Positions 1-9,341 of a stretch of DNA of 64,000 nt are shown here, piece after piece. This DNA comes from Candidatus Heimdallarchaeota archaeon LC_3 (GTDB taxonomy: Archaea > Asgardarchaeota > Heimdallarchaeia > Hodarchaeales > LC-3). Position numbers and translations under genes: made by a program. Below the pieces are notes generated by a model, which did no database searches, was not told the DNA's origin, and saw nothing but the letters and a program-made list of their open reading frames with translations. Location: NCBI GenBank assembly GCA_001940645.1, contig MDVS01000027.1:1-64000 (forward strand). Direction: 5' to 3'. Positions within the stretch are counted from its first letter, which is position 1; every line of letters starts with the position of its first letter.

Positions 1-410
1 AAATATGATAGAGAAGTAATCCAGCAGTCTACTATGATATTCTCAAACTGGGTGCCCCCTCCAACATGATTATGTTGATAGGCAGCACCATGTACCTCTT
101 TTCCATATCTCCTCATTGAAGTATCGTCAAGAGAAACTACTACTCGTTCTCGACCATCAATGTTACTAAATCGCTTAGAAAGGTCTTTTTTCAGAATTTG
201 AAGGTAGGGACGACTTCGAAGAAGCGAATAACGTATCTTTCGTGCGGAAATATTATCTATTCCTGTTCGTTCTAAGCTTTGAATACTTTTTCTACGACCT
301 GCAATTAAATGATCGCATAATGCTGCCATGTTTATATTTTGGCTGCCATAGCTCCAAGGGAATGTTTTTAAACTCTGTTGAATGAATTCTCGTATGGGAG
401 GGAAGAACAT
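1..410 (-). CDS. DDE-type transposase, N-terminal part (cut by window edge)
   Basis: The reverse strand reads openly from an ATG at 410 to the left edge, about 136 codons with no stop. The product starts MFFPPIREFIQQ and is rich in Arg/Lys. Near residue 93 it has a VVVSLDDTSMRRYGK stretch, followed by a HGAAYQHNHVGGG segment. The 'DDT..(K)..GK....G..Y.H.H' pattern is what I know from the first catalytic Asp region of DDE transposases (IS4/IS701-like). The frame also stays open upstream to in-frame GTG (422-420) and TTG (425-423), so the start could lie slightly higher; a GGGAG lies further upstream. The exact IS family and the element's ends cannot be seen here. Transposase identity is fairly firm, subfamily is not. 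Confidence 0.65.
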   Translation of the reverse strand, partial: MFFPPIREFIQQSLKTFPWSYGSQNINMAALCDHLIAGRRKSIQSLERTGIDNISARKIRYSLLRSRPYLQILKKDLSKRFSNIDGRERVVVSLDDTSMRRYGKEVHGAAYQHNHVGGGTQFENIIVDCWITSLSY

Positions 411-568
411 GGTTTGAATCACCAATTCTTCTATGTTTTTCTCTCCCTTCTAAATTTTATGAATTTTGTCGGAATACAGAAATTTATGTAAAAAGTATGT
501 TAAAATTTATTACCTTGATTTAAACGTTTAAATGAAGAATATTATTTAAAAGTTCGAGGCGAGGAAAA

Positions 569-1807
569 ATGAATAAGAAATTGTTAATAATCATTACTAT
601 TATCTGTTTAGTACTTCTTAAACCCAAATTATCAGCTGGTTATTCCGAAAATCGTTTGTTGAGAGTGTTTGAATCTGAAGATGGATTAAATTGGTCACAA
701 ATACCTGGTTGGGATGTATGTCCAGACCATAATTGTTGGGAAGCAAAAATTATTTCGTCCGATTTGCGTACGGAGGCCGTAGTATCATGGTCAGAAACAA
801 CAGATGGTTTTTTCAGTAATTTAAGCATAGCGCGATTAAGTGATAATAATTGGTCAACGATTAAAGTTCCAAATTTAGAACCCTCAACTGAAGAGGATCA
901 TTATTGGCCAGATTATGATATGATCATTGAAAATGATAATTTAATACATATTTGGTACAAAACTAAAGATGAATCACTATATCATATTCAGTATGAAGAT
1001 GAAAATTGGACAAATCCAGAAAAATTAATAGAAAATTATAATAGCCATATATTAAAAGCTTATAAAACTTCTACAGGAAAGTATTATGTTCTTAGTGATA
1101 ACAAATTACTTTCCTATACTGATATAACTTTAATATCAACCGTGAATTTCTCATTATCGTTTAGTGCTCATAATTTTTACTTTCATAATGATTCAATTTA
1201 TATTCTCGGACATGGAGATAATTTAGAATTAAATGTAAAACAATATAATATAGAAACATTTAGGGAGGTAAAAAGTACACAAATAATGGGAGCCACTGGA
1301 TCTGCTTTCTCCAGTCGAGGATTAAGTCAACTCTCCTTAAATATTGATGAAAATGGTTTTGTGAATGTAATAACAACATATTCTTATGGAACAGGAAATG
1401 GTCCAGAGACTAATGAAATAATTTACACTGAATATGATGGAAATAGATGGAACGAAGAAAAAATTATTCGAGAAGAAACAGAATTCCAAATCAGGCATGC
1501 AAATATACTGAAAAGAACAAATGGGCAAATTGCTATATTTTGGTGGGAATTGAAAGATAAAACCAGCATATATTGTTTACTTCTCGATGAAAATGGGGAA
1601 GAAATAAGTAATAATCTAATTTCCAAAGATGAAGTATTTGTTAGAGATTTCCAGGTTTTAGAAACATCTGAAGAGATATTGCAAATATTTTACGTTCAGG
1701 AAATACGTGGACAATCAATTCCAATTCCACTATGGAGTCCTATATTTGCTGTAATAATCATTACTATTTTAGGGTTATTTATGCGGAAAAAGAAAATAAA
1801 AAGATGA
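569..1807 (+). CDS. Secreted, C-terminally anchored protein with propeller-like repeats
   Basis: The 412-aa product has an N-terminal signal peptide (about residues 1-24, ending near LSAG), a long polar extracellular region, and one C-terminal membrane segment (about 383-405) followed by RKKKIKR. This is the topology of a surface protein anchored from outside. The ectodomain repeats units of the form 'xDGxxWS...' and 'xIYYTEYDGNRWNEE', the BNR/sialidase-like beta-propeller style. A propeller is therefore likely, but no catalytic residues can be assigned. The segment before the anchor (IPIPLWSP) could be a sorting signal. A GAGG lies about 6-8 nt before the ATG, which supports the start. It stands alone, after the transposase fragment. 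Function unknown. Confidence 0.75.
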   Translation: MNKKLLIIITIICLVLLKPKLSAGYSENRLLRVFESEDGLNWSQIPGWDVCPDHNCWEAKIISSDLRTEAVVSWSETTDGFFSNLSIARLSDNNWSTIKVPNLEPSTEEDHYWPDYDMIIENDNLIHIWYKTKDESLYHIQYEDENWTNPEKLIENYNSHILKAYKTSTGKYYVLSDNKLLSYTDITLISTVNFSLSFSAHNFYFHNDSIYILGHGDNLELNVKQYNIETFREVKSTQIMGATGSAFSSRGLSQLSLNIDENGFVNVITTYSYGTGNGPETNEIIYTEYDGNRWNEEKIIREETEFQIRHANILKRTNGQIAIFWWELKDKTSIYCLLLDENGEEISNNLISKDEVFVRDFQVLETSEEILQIFYVQEIRGQSIPIPLWSPIFAVIIITILGLFMRKKKIKR

Positions 1808-1892
1808 AAATAAACTCAAAAGAATACTAATACTATGTTTTTAAAATTCTGAACAAAATGAAAAATACGTAAAATAACAGAAAGTTCTTTGT

Positions 1893-2495
1893 ATGATAAA
1901 ATTACAGTCTACTATTTCAAATTTTGATATATCTGATTGGTTAATCATTATAAAGTTAGATCTTATCGTCTATTGTTTTTTTTTATGGAGTTACCTCATC
2001 ACTATTACTATAGAACCCCCTAATCAGGGTTTTACTTTTCTTCCTATTATAACTACCTTTTTTAACATCATTCTGTTTCTATCTGTATTAATTATTATTT
2101 TTATTAAGATTTTTTCGGTAAACAAAAAATTCGGGTTAAGAAAAAGGATTTCTGATATACTCCTGAAAAATTATTTTAGTGTTCACTTTATAATATTAAT
2201 AATAATAAGTTCAGTTGTTTTAGTAGAAAAATTGACGGGGGCTAAACATTTACAGTTCTTTGAGATATCAAAATTATTTCCCATACAGATTTTGCTAATT
2301 TTACTTGGGTTACTGACAATATTATTAATAATTACCATTTACAAGATAACCGAAACAAAACATGAGGACTGGATTAAATATCCAGTTATAATAACAGTGG
2401 TAATGGTAATAACATTTTCACTTTTATTTTATATTAGTTACATATTGAGTGGAAAACCAATAATCTGTTCAGAACCGAGATTTGAAGATTGTTAA
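1893..2495 (+). CDS. Multi-pass membrane protein, unknown
   Basis: The 200-aa hydrophobic protein has about five predicted membrane helices (near residues 16-38, 50-70, 92-112, 128-150 and 160-183) joined by short loops. There are no recognisable motifs and no conserved charged residues in the helices that suggest a transporter. It ends in a short cysteine-containing tail (CSEPRFEDC). The ATG at 1893 has no clear Shine-Dalgarno. The gene lies 85 nt after the surface protein, in the same direction, so the two could be co-transcribed. I do not recognise the family. Confidence 0.6.
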   Translation: MIKLQSTISNFDISDWLIIIKLDLIVYCFFLWSYLITITIEPPNQGFTFLPIITTFFNIILFLSVLIIIFIKIFSVNKKFGLRKRISDILLKNYFSVHFIILIIISSVVLVEKLTGAKHLQFFEISKLFPIQILLILLGLLTILLIITIYKITETKHEDWIKYPVIITVVMVITFSLLFYISYILSGKPIICSEPRFEDC

Positions 2496-2860
2496 TAAGA
2501 AAAAAGTAGCAATAATTGAGATTTCTCTGGCTGCTTTTCTATAATTGGAAAAGAAAACTGTAAAATGATTTTATAATTAAGATCAGGGAATTGTTCTATT
2601 TGAATTATATGAAAAGAAGATGGATAATAAAATAATAAAATAATAAAATGCAAAATCAGGTAATAATTTCAAACACATAATTAGTGAGTCGAAGATCAAA
2701 ATTAATGATTAATTTAGCCTTGAAAAGTAAATTCGCTGAGTAAGGGTATTAATTGAATGTGGGATGTCATGATGACATGCATGTTTCGATGGGAAAAATG
2801 AGTAAACATCTTTAAGAAGTAAAGTAAGAATTATTTCGTATAACAGACTTTTGTGATCTT
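2496..2860. other. Intergenic region, 365 nt
   Basis: No open frame of useful length is seen. The stretch is AT-rich, with a short run of repeated TAATAAAA units near 2625-2650 and a perfect 7-bp inverted repeat at 2764-2778. It probably carries the promoter of the zinc-ribbon gene that follows. Confidence 0.5.
2764..2778. promoter_or_regulatory. Perfect 7-bp inverted repeat, possible operator
   Basis: ATGTCAT and ATGACAT are exact reverse complements separated by one base. The site lies about 80 nt before the zinc-ribbon gene. It is short enough that chance is possible; a dimeric repressor site is only an inference. Confidence 0.3.
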
Positions 2861-3100
2861 ATGAATATTGAGAAAATTAATTGTCCATCTTGCGGAAAGC
2901 TTATTGACATATCACTTCCTATAAGTAGAGAAGTCGTTCAAATAAGAACAAAATCATTTTTCAATATCTTACAACCATGGTTAGGGATTCGCATGTATAC
3001 AGTCTGCCAAAACTGTCATAAAAAAATAACAATTTGGACTCAAAAGAAAAACCCTAAAGTTTATCAGATGTTACAGGAAAAGCAGGAAGATGCTTCTTAA
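2861..3100 (+). CDS. Small zinc-ribbon protein
   Basis: The 79-aa protein has two metal-binding knuckles, CPSCGK near residues 8-13 and CQNCHK near 48-53. Together they make a CxxC...CxxC zinc ribbon. The rest is basic with a lone 'WLGIRMYT' hydrophobic strand between the knuckles. Such proteins bind nucleic acid or act as accessory subunits, but nothing here points to a partner. It is followed 44 nt later by the KsgA-like methyltransferase on the same strand, so the two may share a transcript. No family name is assigned. Confidence 0.6.
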   Translation: MNIEKINCPSCGKLIDISLPISREVVQIRTKSFFNILQPWLGIRMYTVCQNCHKKITIWTQKKNPKVYQMLQEKQEDAS

Positions 3101-3144
3101 ATCCCACTAAAAATCTTTTTATTACAATTATTGAGTAGTAAGAC

Positions 3145-3903
3145 ATGAACAGAATACAAGAACTGGAAAAATTGATAAAAAATGGATATGTTCAGAACCG
3201 TAAAATACCGAAATACCCCATTTTTGATTTTATTGATGATTACCGAAATCAGTTAGAAGATTTAATTTGTTTTCTTAATGAACAAACATTTTTCAATAAA
3301 AAAGACCTTGTATTAGAAATTGGTACTGGTCCTGGATCTTTTATGTCACTAATTTCTCCTTTAGTCCGGTGGATCATCACTTGTGATATAGATGAAGAGC
3401 ATGTTCTGGAAGCAGTCCAAACAATAAATTTTTTTAAACTAAAAAATGTAAAATTATTTTGGGGAACGATCGAGGGATTAGATTATCTTGGTTTTAAAGT
3501 AAACTTCCCAAATGAGACATTTGATAAGATAGTAGCTCACAGAAGTTTTCAAAAACCGATAGAAATTGAAAAATTTATTATTATGGCTAAAAAAGTGAGA
3601 AAAAGTTGTGGGAAGATTTTATTGACTTATAATCCTTATCACTTTAAAACCGATGAAGCAAAATTGTCAAGACATGAAAATCTCTCACGAAAAATTTATT
3701 TGAGAAGGAAAGATAAACCAAAATTATATTTTGAAGATATATTGAAAGGATTAATCATCCAAGCTGAACATGTTAATTATAAAAAGTTTCCTATGCCTGA
3801 ACAAGCTTATGAGGAACTTGCAAAATACTTTAAAGATGATGAAATTAATTTAATTAAAGATAAAGGACATATTTATCCGATAAGGACAGTTTTACTCAGA
3901 TAA
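3145..3903 (+). CDS. KsgA-like SAM-dependent methyltransferase (paralogue 1)
   Basis: The 252-aa class I methyltransferase has motif I VLEIGTGPGSFMSLI (about residues 56-70), motif II with the acidic end CDIDEEHV (about 79-86), and a motif IV region where the canonical N(L/I)PY of rRNA adenine dimethylases is replaced (FDKIVAHRSFQKP). The fold resembles KsgA/Dim1, but the missing NxPY argues against a true rRNA dimethylase, so the substrate is unknown. A close paralogue, similar over its whole length, is encoded in the opposite direction at 15678-16436. Both end with a shared basic block (YLRRKDKPK) and GHIYP(I/M)RT. Confidence 0.75.
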   Translation: MNRIQELEKLIKNGYVQNRKIPKYPIFDFIDDYRNQLEDLICFLNEQTFFNKKDLVLEIGTGPGSFMSLISPLVRWIITCDIDEEHVLEAVQTINFFKLKNVKLFWGTIEGLDYLGFKVNFPNETFDKIVAHRSFQKPIEIEKFIIMAKKVRKSCGKILLTYNPYHFKTDEAKLSRHENLSRKIYLRRKDKPKLYFEDILKGLIIQAEHVNYKKFPMPEQAYEELAKYFKDDEINLIKDKGHIYPIRTVLLR

Positions 3904-4280
3904 TTCTTTATAAATAATTAGATTTACTTATTCTGTCATTTCTAATAAAGACTCACAAATTTATTTATTCCAGTCTTTACTTAAGGATTTATGAATTATT
4001 TTTCAATAAAACCCCATTTCTTTGCTTCTCTCTACGGTTCTATGGTTGCAACTGGTGAAATATCCCATGGAAAAGTCTTATCTGATCGAGATCTATACTC
4101 GAGAGTATAACATAACTCTAAAAAAAAATTGTCTCCTATCAGAGGAAAAACTTGTTGTGGAGCGAGTCAACATACACAAGCTATCTTCTTTTTTCAGATA
4201 AGTTTTTAATTCCTATGTTCAAATTATTATGCATACATCAAATCTAATTCTATACTATGTAATAAGTTGCGATCTATAAA
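3904..4280. other. Intergenic region, 377 nt, with mobile-element debris
   Basis: Apart from the endonuclease remnant at 4099-4172, a short stretch (about 4006-4110) reads as a plausible coding scrap ending in a TAA (HFFASLYGSMVATGEISHG within it). It looks like a broken gene, but I cannot name it. The last 100 nt probably hold the promoter of the PadR gene. Confidence 0.4.
4099..4172 (+). pseudogene. Decayed second copy of the HTH part of the homing endonuclease
   Basis: These 74 nt align end to end with 10111-10184, inside the helix-turn-helix domain of the homing endonuclease gene. Most bases match, including the CTCGAGAGTATAACA start, an A-run, TTGTCTCCTAT and CTTGTTGTGGA. Here the A-run is one base longer and the frame is destroyed. 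It is a relic of another insertion of the same element or of a recombination event. Confidence 0.7.
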
Positions 4281-4652
4281 ATGAAGAAAAAAATATTGGA
4301 TAGATTCGATAAAGATGTTAAAGGGGCATTAACAACATTATTAATTATTGGCATAATTATTGAAGGAAAACGAGTCTGGACCTACCAGATAAAAAAAAGA
4401 TTTAGAGAATTAAGTCATGATGGAGGCACAATTCCAGATAGCACTCTTTATTCAACTTTGAATAAGTTGGAAAATGATTATGGAATTTTAATATCTGAAA
4501 ACGATCCCGAAGTTCAACGAAGGTTTTTTTTCATATCAGAAGAAGGCAAAAGAGAGTTTTTTAAGATAAAATCATTTTGGTTTAACATTTTTCACAGCAG
4601 TGAAAAAATACTCAATGGATTACGCTTTGATTTTGAGGAGTCAAAAAAATGA
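4281..4652 (+). CDS. PadR-family transcriptional regulator
   Basis: The 123-aa winged-helix protein has the PadR hallmark 'YQIKKRF...G.T(I)PDSTLYSTLNKLE..YGIL', in which the recognition helix falls near residues 50-65, followed by the beta wing (QRRFFFISEEGKREF). The stop overlaps the next gene's start by 4 nt (ATGA at 4649-4652), so the two are translationally coupled. In bacteria and archaea, PadR regulators are often paired with a HAAS-domain membrane protein, as here, and that partner is thought to tune the regulator. The ligand is unknown. Confidence 0.85.
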   Translation: MKKKILDRFDKDVKGALTTLLIIGIIIEGKRVWTYQIKKRFRELSHDGGTIPDSTLYSTLNKLENDYGILISENDPEVQRRFFFISEEGKREFFKIKSFWFNIFHSSEKILNGLRFDFEESKK

Positions 4653-5707
4653 AGACAATCGAGGAATATGTTGAAAGATTAAAAATTCTAAATTCAAGAC
4701 TACAGGTGAATGATGGATTAATTAAGGAGCATGAAACACTACTACACTTTGAATTTGAAGATTACTTATTGAAAGCTAGTGTTGAGGGAAAAACAAAAAA
4801 AGAACTTGAATTTGAATTTGTAAACAACCTTGAGAATCCAGAGAAACTATATTCGTCATGGTTTATGAAAAATGATATTAAAATATTTGTGGGCACATTA
4901 AGAAATTCGATTAACAGAACCTGGTTGTCTCGACAATTCTTTCTAGGGTATATTTTAATTGTATATTCATCATATATGTTGTATTCTATTCTAGAATATT
5001 ATGGATATTGGAATTTATTACCTATAGTATATTTACTAACTGTGCTATTAGTATTTTCACCCTTAGTATTACACATGATCCGAAATATTTTTAGAAATAC
5101 CCTGATTGAAATTCGTTATCAAATAATTACAGATTTTTGGATACAGTCAATTTTTTACACTTTTTTATTTCTGCCTTATAATGTAATGCTCGTAAGTGAA
5201 TTAGAATTAATAAGTGCGAATTTTACTTTATTATTAAGAATATTGGTACTTCTTTTAGTTTTATTTACTTATTTACTAATTTTAGGAGGGAAATACTTCA
5301 AATCTGAAAAAATTTTTATTAGTGCAACCTTAATTGTTAATATAATAGCAATTTGGGGAATTTATACCCTCTTTTTGAATTTATATACCGAATATTATTC
5401 TGATTTTCCTGATTATCTAGTTGCTTTTAATCATGAGCCTTCTGAACTAATAAGTCAAATACAAACGGGAATAATCTTATTGATTATGCAAACAATATTT
5501 ATATCAGTCTGTATAGTATTATTAACATACATAATAATAAAGTTATTTGATAATATGAAGGAATCAGGAAAATATTTTTTAAAAACACAAAAAATGAAAA
5601 TATGGATAATAAAATATCCATTAATAAAATATCTGGCGATTATACCAGTAATTATAATCTTAGCATTAATTCAGATGTTATATTATGTTACTTACAATGA
5701 ATTGTAA
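4649..5707 (+). CDS. HAAS-domain membrane protein, PadR partner
   Basis: The 352-aa protein starts with a soluble helical region of about 70 residues resembling the HAAS/DUF1700 domain (YVERLKILNSRL ... HFEFEDYLLKASVEGKTKKE ... NLENPEKLYSSWF). About eight membrane helices follow, from residue 100 to the C-terminus. The 4-nt overlap with the PadR gene shows joint expression. The family is known as the membrane partner of PadR-type regulators, and a signalling or antirepressor role is an inference from that pairing. No catalytic motif is visible in the membrane part. Confidence 0.65.
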   Translation: MKTIEEYVERLKILNSRLQVNDGLIKEHETLLHFEFEDYLLKASVEGKTKKELEFEFVNNLENPEKLYSSWFMKNDIKIFVGTLRNSINRTWLSRQFFLGYILIVYSSYMLYSILEYYGYWNLLPIVYLLTVLLVFSPLVLHMIRNIFRNTLIEIRYQIITDFWIQSIFYTFLFLPYNVMLVSELELISANFTLLLRILVLLLVLFTYLLILGGKYFKSEKIFISATLIVNIIAIWGIYTLFLNLYTEYYSDFPDYLVAFNHEPSELISQIQTGIILLIMQTIFISVCIVLLTYIIIKLFDNMKESGKYFLKTQKMKIWIIKYPLIKYLAIIPVIIILALIQMLYYVTYNEL

Positions 5708-5919
5708 TAAAAAAAGTGGTCTCATACTTCAGTTTTCATAAACTAGTGATATTTTTTATTGGTATTAGACGAAATTTAACGCATTCTCTAGACATTTATG
5801 AGAAATAATGAATAATATTCCCATTTCTAATTCACAAATCTAAAACTTAATTAATAGTCCTCAAATCATTTACTAACGTAACTTTATTAAAAATATTTAG
5901 TCTTTTTCCGGTAGTTTTT

Positions 5920-6606
5920 GTGAAATTATTTTTTATATTCATTATTATTCTTTTTTTAGTTTCATCTATTTTAATCAATTTTGGTTTAGAAGTTAAAGGA
6001 TCAAAAGAATCTACTAATAATGATATATTTGTATTGAATGAAGAGTTAATTTGGAGGTTATTCTTAATATTTGAAATTGAAGTTACCGACAATTTTACTG
6101 CTGTATCTGTTGCTGTACTTCTAGTTTCTGAAACTAATAAGACTTTTGACTCATTTACTTTTTTTCCAGTTAATTTTCTTGTTAATAATTCTTTTAATGA
6201 AGAAGTCTGGTGCTGGTGTCCACCGTCACATACCTATGTTAATTATACTGTTTATTCCTATAACAAATACACTACTGATTTCACTATTCATTTTATTACT
6301 CATTCCATCCAGATTAACGATAGTTTTGGAATCTTAAATGTTAACAACATAGGAACATGGAAATTTACTTCTTACTCACGTAATTGGCCCCAATCATCAT
6401 TTACTACTAATCTCACAATTACAAGTATTAATCCTATTGTAATAGATTTGCCAAATAAAACTCAATCTTTTCTAGTTTATGGATCAGTGCCAAGCATTCA
6501 ATTCACACAAGATAATTCAGAAAGAAATATCCCAGGGTTTGAGATTTCACTATTACTAGTTGCTTTATTTTTACAAAAAGATAAGAGATCAAAAAAGAAT
6601 CCTTAA
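5920..6606 (+). CDS. Secreted protein with PGF-type C-terminal sorting signal
   Basis: The 228-aa product starts at GTG (5920-5922). It has a signal peptide (MKLFFIFIIILFLVSSILI...), an ectodomain rich in Asn, Thr and Ser with several N-glycosylation sequons, and a C-terminal tripartite tail: NIPGFEISLLLVALFL, then KDKRSKK. This matches the PGF-CTERM pattern (Pro-Gly-Phe, one helix, basic end) that archaeosortases process. An archaeosortase gene is present at 44988-45809, which makes anchoring by that enzyme plausible. A CWCPP motif sits mid-protein. The start codon is the least certain point. Confidence 0.6.
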   Translation: MKLFFIFIIILFLVSSILINFGLEVKGSKESTNNDIFVLNEELIWRLFLIFEIEVTDNFTAVSVAVLLVSETNKTFDSFTFFPVNFLVNNSFNEEVWCWCPPSHTYVNYTVYSYNKYTTDFTIHFITHSIQINDSFGILNVNNIGTWKFTSYSRNWPQSSFTTNLTITSINPIVIDLPNKTQSFLVYGSVPSIQFTQDNSERNIPGFEISLLLVALFLQKDKRSKKNP

Positions 6607-7015
6607 CGAAGAAAATTTTCCCATATTTAATCCTTTAATTGGTAAGTTATACTCTGGAGATTTATGGGAAATTCCAGTTAATACAGAATTTTCAATTATT
6701 AATTCCATTTGAAATTTAAATTTATTAGTGATAATCATTGCCTAAATTGGTAAATATTTTTTTTTCTCGTTTTAATAGACAAATAAATTCAGTGGTCCCT
6801 TGATAAGGATTATTAAGCAAATAAAACCTTTAGATTTGTTTTTCATTATCACCCCTTATTGTTTATTACTGAATAGTTTAAACCAGTCAGTAGTTTTATT
6901 ACCAAAAAAGGCAAAATCAAGAGTTTCTAGTGATATATCAAAACCTAAAGAATATTTTTTATGATAATCCTAAAATTGGTTTTTAATAGGCTATTAAAGC
7001 TAAAATAATTAAGAT
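6607..7015. other. Intergenic region, 409 nt
   Basis: AT-rich sequence in which I see no open frame, RNA or clear repeat. It separates two same-strand membrane-associated genes. Confidence 0.45.
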
Positions 7016-7483
7016 ATGTATCAATGTCTGAACCTTTTTAAATTGAGTTTTCATCTTTTATCAAAATATTTTGAGGTAAATAAATTGGTTTATGATTATA
7101 ACACTCTAAAAATTGATGAATTCAATATTAAACAACATTCACCTAGAATAAGCATCAATTTTATTTATAATACAACAAAAAATTATTTATTATTACTAAT
7201 AAGCTCAATAAGTTTAATGATCCTAGGAATGCTTTTTATTGATGTTTATTGGGCAATTTTTATAGGATTTTTATTCGGTATTTTATATTTAATATTCCCT
7301 TTCGCATATTTGTTGTTAAAATCATATAAATATCCAGTTTACACCTTCAATTTCTTATCACGATTTTTTCTATTTTTACCGTTCTCAGCAGTCTTGATCC
7401 TAATAATAGGATTTTTGGTCTCCCCTGATCGTGATAATTACTATATGGTAATAGTGGTTATTGGGACAATAATTTTTATCTAA
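7016..7483 (+). CDS. Membrane protein, 5' part (frameshifted gene)
   Basis: This 155-aa frame has a soluble start of about 55 residues and four hydrophobic helices, and ends at TAA 7481-7483. A second frame, one base back, reads openly from about 7471 through the ATG at 7630 to 8517. Its sequence there (LNSVGWFAGIFLVILL) is another good membrane helix, so coding clearly continues past the stop. The break lies in an AATTTTTATC stretch and would be repaired by one added base. Either the gene is broken or a base was lost from the assembly. Full-length product would be about 500 aa. Function unknown. Confidence 0.55.
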   Translation: MYQCLNLFKLSFHLLSKYFEVNKLVYDYNTLKIDEFNIKQHSPRISINFIYNTTKNYLLLLISSISLMILGMLFIDVYWAIFIGFLFGILYLIFPFAYLLLKSYKYPVYTFNFLSRFFLFLPFSAVLILIIGFLVSPDRDNYYMVIVVIGTIIFI

Positions 7484-7629
7484 ATTCAGTTGGATGGTTT
7501 GCAGGAATATTTCTAGTAATCTTACTAATTGGAATAGTTTTTGTTGGGAAAATAACAGGAATAAACAAGTCAAAGAACTTTTATTATCATGATTCTCAGA
7601 TAATTCAGCAATCAACTGAACCAGAAATA

Positions 7630-8517
7630 ATGAAAAATCAGTTATCTGCTATTAAACAGAATTATTCAAAAGAGGAATTATTTGGATATTTATTTAATAG
7701 AAAAGATATAAAAAATTGGGGAATTTTTAATTATAGTTATTTACTTTTTATATTTCTAATTTATAGCATAAGTATTGTACCTAGAGAAACGATTCCATCA
7801 GTAAATTTCTATTTAATAGTCATTTATTTTCTTATAGCCCTATTCATACCTATTATGAAAACGTTTACTGAAACACAATCAAATAATTATCTTCGTAGAG
7901 ATTTATATGTATCCAGACTAATAATTTCTCTGTTTATTGCTATAATAGTTTCTATATTTATAATCTGGATGAATTTTTATTTTAATTCGATAAATATTTA
8001 TGGACTAAGCTTGGGATTAAATTTACTATTTATTTTTATATCCACAATATTAATGATACCGTTAATAATCTATACAATAAACTATAATACGAAAAGAGAG
8101 AATATTAAGGCTAACGAGACTTTATTAGAACTGGAGAAATCATCGCTAGCAAGAAAATTAACGAAATATTATTTATTGACAAGATTATCAGAAATAAAAA
8201 ATATTCTCGATACGACGAATCCACTAACCTTTGATATGAAATTTAAAAAAGCAATCGAGAAAAATATCAATGAATTAGTCAATTCATTCAAATCAAATGG
8301 GTTAACAATAAAAAATACCCTAGGAGTGAAAAAAATTGCGCTTGAGGTGGCTAGCCCTCTACGAGAACACTTACGAGAAGCAATTGGAAAAAATTTTACC
8401 GAATTATACCTTAATGGAGATTATCCAACTGTTTCACAAATAGACTTCGGAGAAGTATGGCAGAAAATTAATAAAGCATATCTGCAGTGGGAATCAAAAA
8501 CAAATTCTTCTGACTAG
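7630..8517 (+). CDS. Membrane protein, 3' part (frameshifted gene)
   Basis: The 295-aa frame contains four membrane helices (about residues 37-160) followed by a soluble, mostly helical tail of about 130 residues with charged coiled segments (NETLLELEKSSLARKLTKYY). The open frame extends upstream of this ATG to about 7471 without a stop, and overlaps the end of the 7016-7483 frame; the two are best read as one gene. The ATG at 7630 is probably an internal methionine. I recognise no family; the tail could be cytoplasmic and regulatory. Confidence 0.6.
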   Translation: MKNQLSAIKQNYSKEELFGYLFNRKDIKNWGIFNYSYLLFIFLIYSISIVPRETIPSVNFYLIVIYFLIALFIPIMKTFTETQSNNYLRRDLYVSRLIISLFIAIIVSIFIIWMNFYFNSINIYGLSLGLNLLFIFISTILMIPLIIYTINYNTKRENIKANETLLELEKSSLARKLTKYYLLTRLSEIKNILDTTNPLTFDMKFKKAIEKNINELVNSFKSNGLTIKNTLGVKKIALEVASPLREHLREAIGKNFTELYLNGDYPTVSQIDFGEVWQKINKAYLQWESKTNSSD

Positions 8518-8799
8518 ACCAAGGTTCAGGTATCTCAACATTTTATGCTTCTTGATAATTCAATTGATTAGAAATAATATTAAAAATCACTACAAAAATG
8601 ATATAGGGAGAGAAACAAAAAGGAATTAATTTCCTATTTTTAATTACATAGAAATGAATTGGATTCTAAATTTGAAGTTTAAATGGACACAGAAATAGAA
8701 ATGTTAATTTGATTCATCACAAATCCAATTTTTTGTTCTGCTAGTAAACTTTTTTACGAGCTTCAAAGAATTTCAGAAGAAAAAAGAGATTTAATATTA

Positions 8800-9294
8800 A
8801 TGAAAACCATGGGAAAGATACCGGATTCAATATTTAAGGATTTAAGTCCTAAGCAAAGAGGTAATATTACAAAATGGTCTAAAAATGTTTTTCGTGGAGA
8901 TTATTTAATAGGAAGAGGTTTGAGGGATCTAGAAAAAGTGGATATCATTATTGAAATTGAAAATTTAAAGAAATTGAATCTAGATCAAGATATCTTACTT
9001 AAACTAGTTAATGCAAAAAAACTTCATCATTTAGCTTTTTTCGACTCTTCTATAGTCACTTGTGGAAAAATAACTGAATTAGTATTAAAAAGAATTATGG
9101 AAAAGGAAAAAATTATTTTTGATAATAAATCAGGATTAAGTAAATTATTTAATACATTAAAAAGTCGTGTGACTTTTCAAAAGCATGGTGATAAGATTTT
9201 AGAAAATATACAAGAAATTATCCGCATAATTCGTAATACATACGCTCACGATAATCCTAAAATAGCAACTAAAGAAGAATCAGAATTAGTATGA
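8800..9294 (+). CDS. HEPN/DUF4145-like protein
   Basis: The 164-aa all-helical protein ends with the signature RIIRNTYAHDNPK (about residues 145-157), in which R-N-x3-H matches the Rx4-6H motif of HEPN-type nucleases and the related DUF4145/MtlR-like proteins. The preceding 'SGLSKLFNTLKSRVTF...ILENIQEI' helices fit the same fold. HEPN proteins are usually RNases in toxin-antitoxin or defence systems, or folding scaffolds; catalysis cannot be judged here. A 58-codon gene with its own Shine-Dalgarno follows after 47 nt, making a two-gene unit. Confidence 0.55.
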   Translation: MKTMGKIPDSIFKDLSPKQRGNITKWSKNVFRGDYLIGRGLRDLEKVDIIIEIENLKKLNLDQDILLKLVNAKKLHHLAFFDSSIVTCGKITELVLKRIMEKEKIIFDNKSGLSKLFNTLKSRVTFQKHGDKILENIQEIIRIIRNTYAHDNPKIATKEESELV

Positions 9295-9341
9295 CATTCA
9301 TTGATGTATTTAATGAATGAAATAAGGAGTTTGTAACAAAA

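Noticed and set aside
2620..2650. TAATAAAA repeats as a possible origin element or CRISPR-like repeat
   Set aside because: Only a few short imperfect AT units with no spacing pattern; consistent with simple sequence. No CRISPR array was found anywhere in the window.
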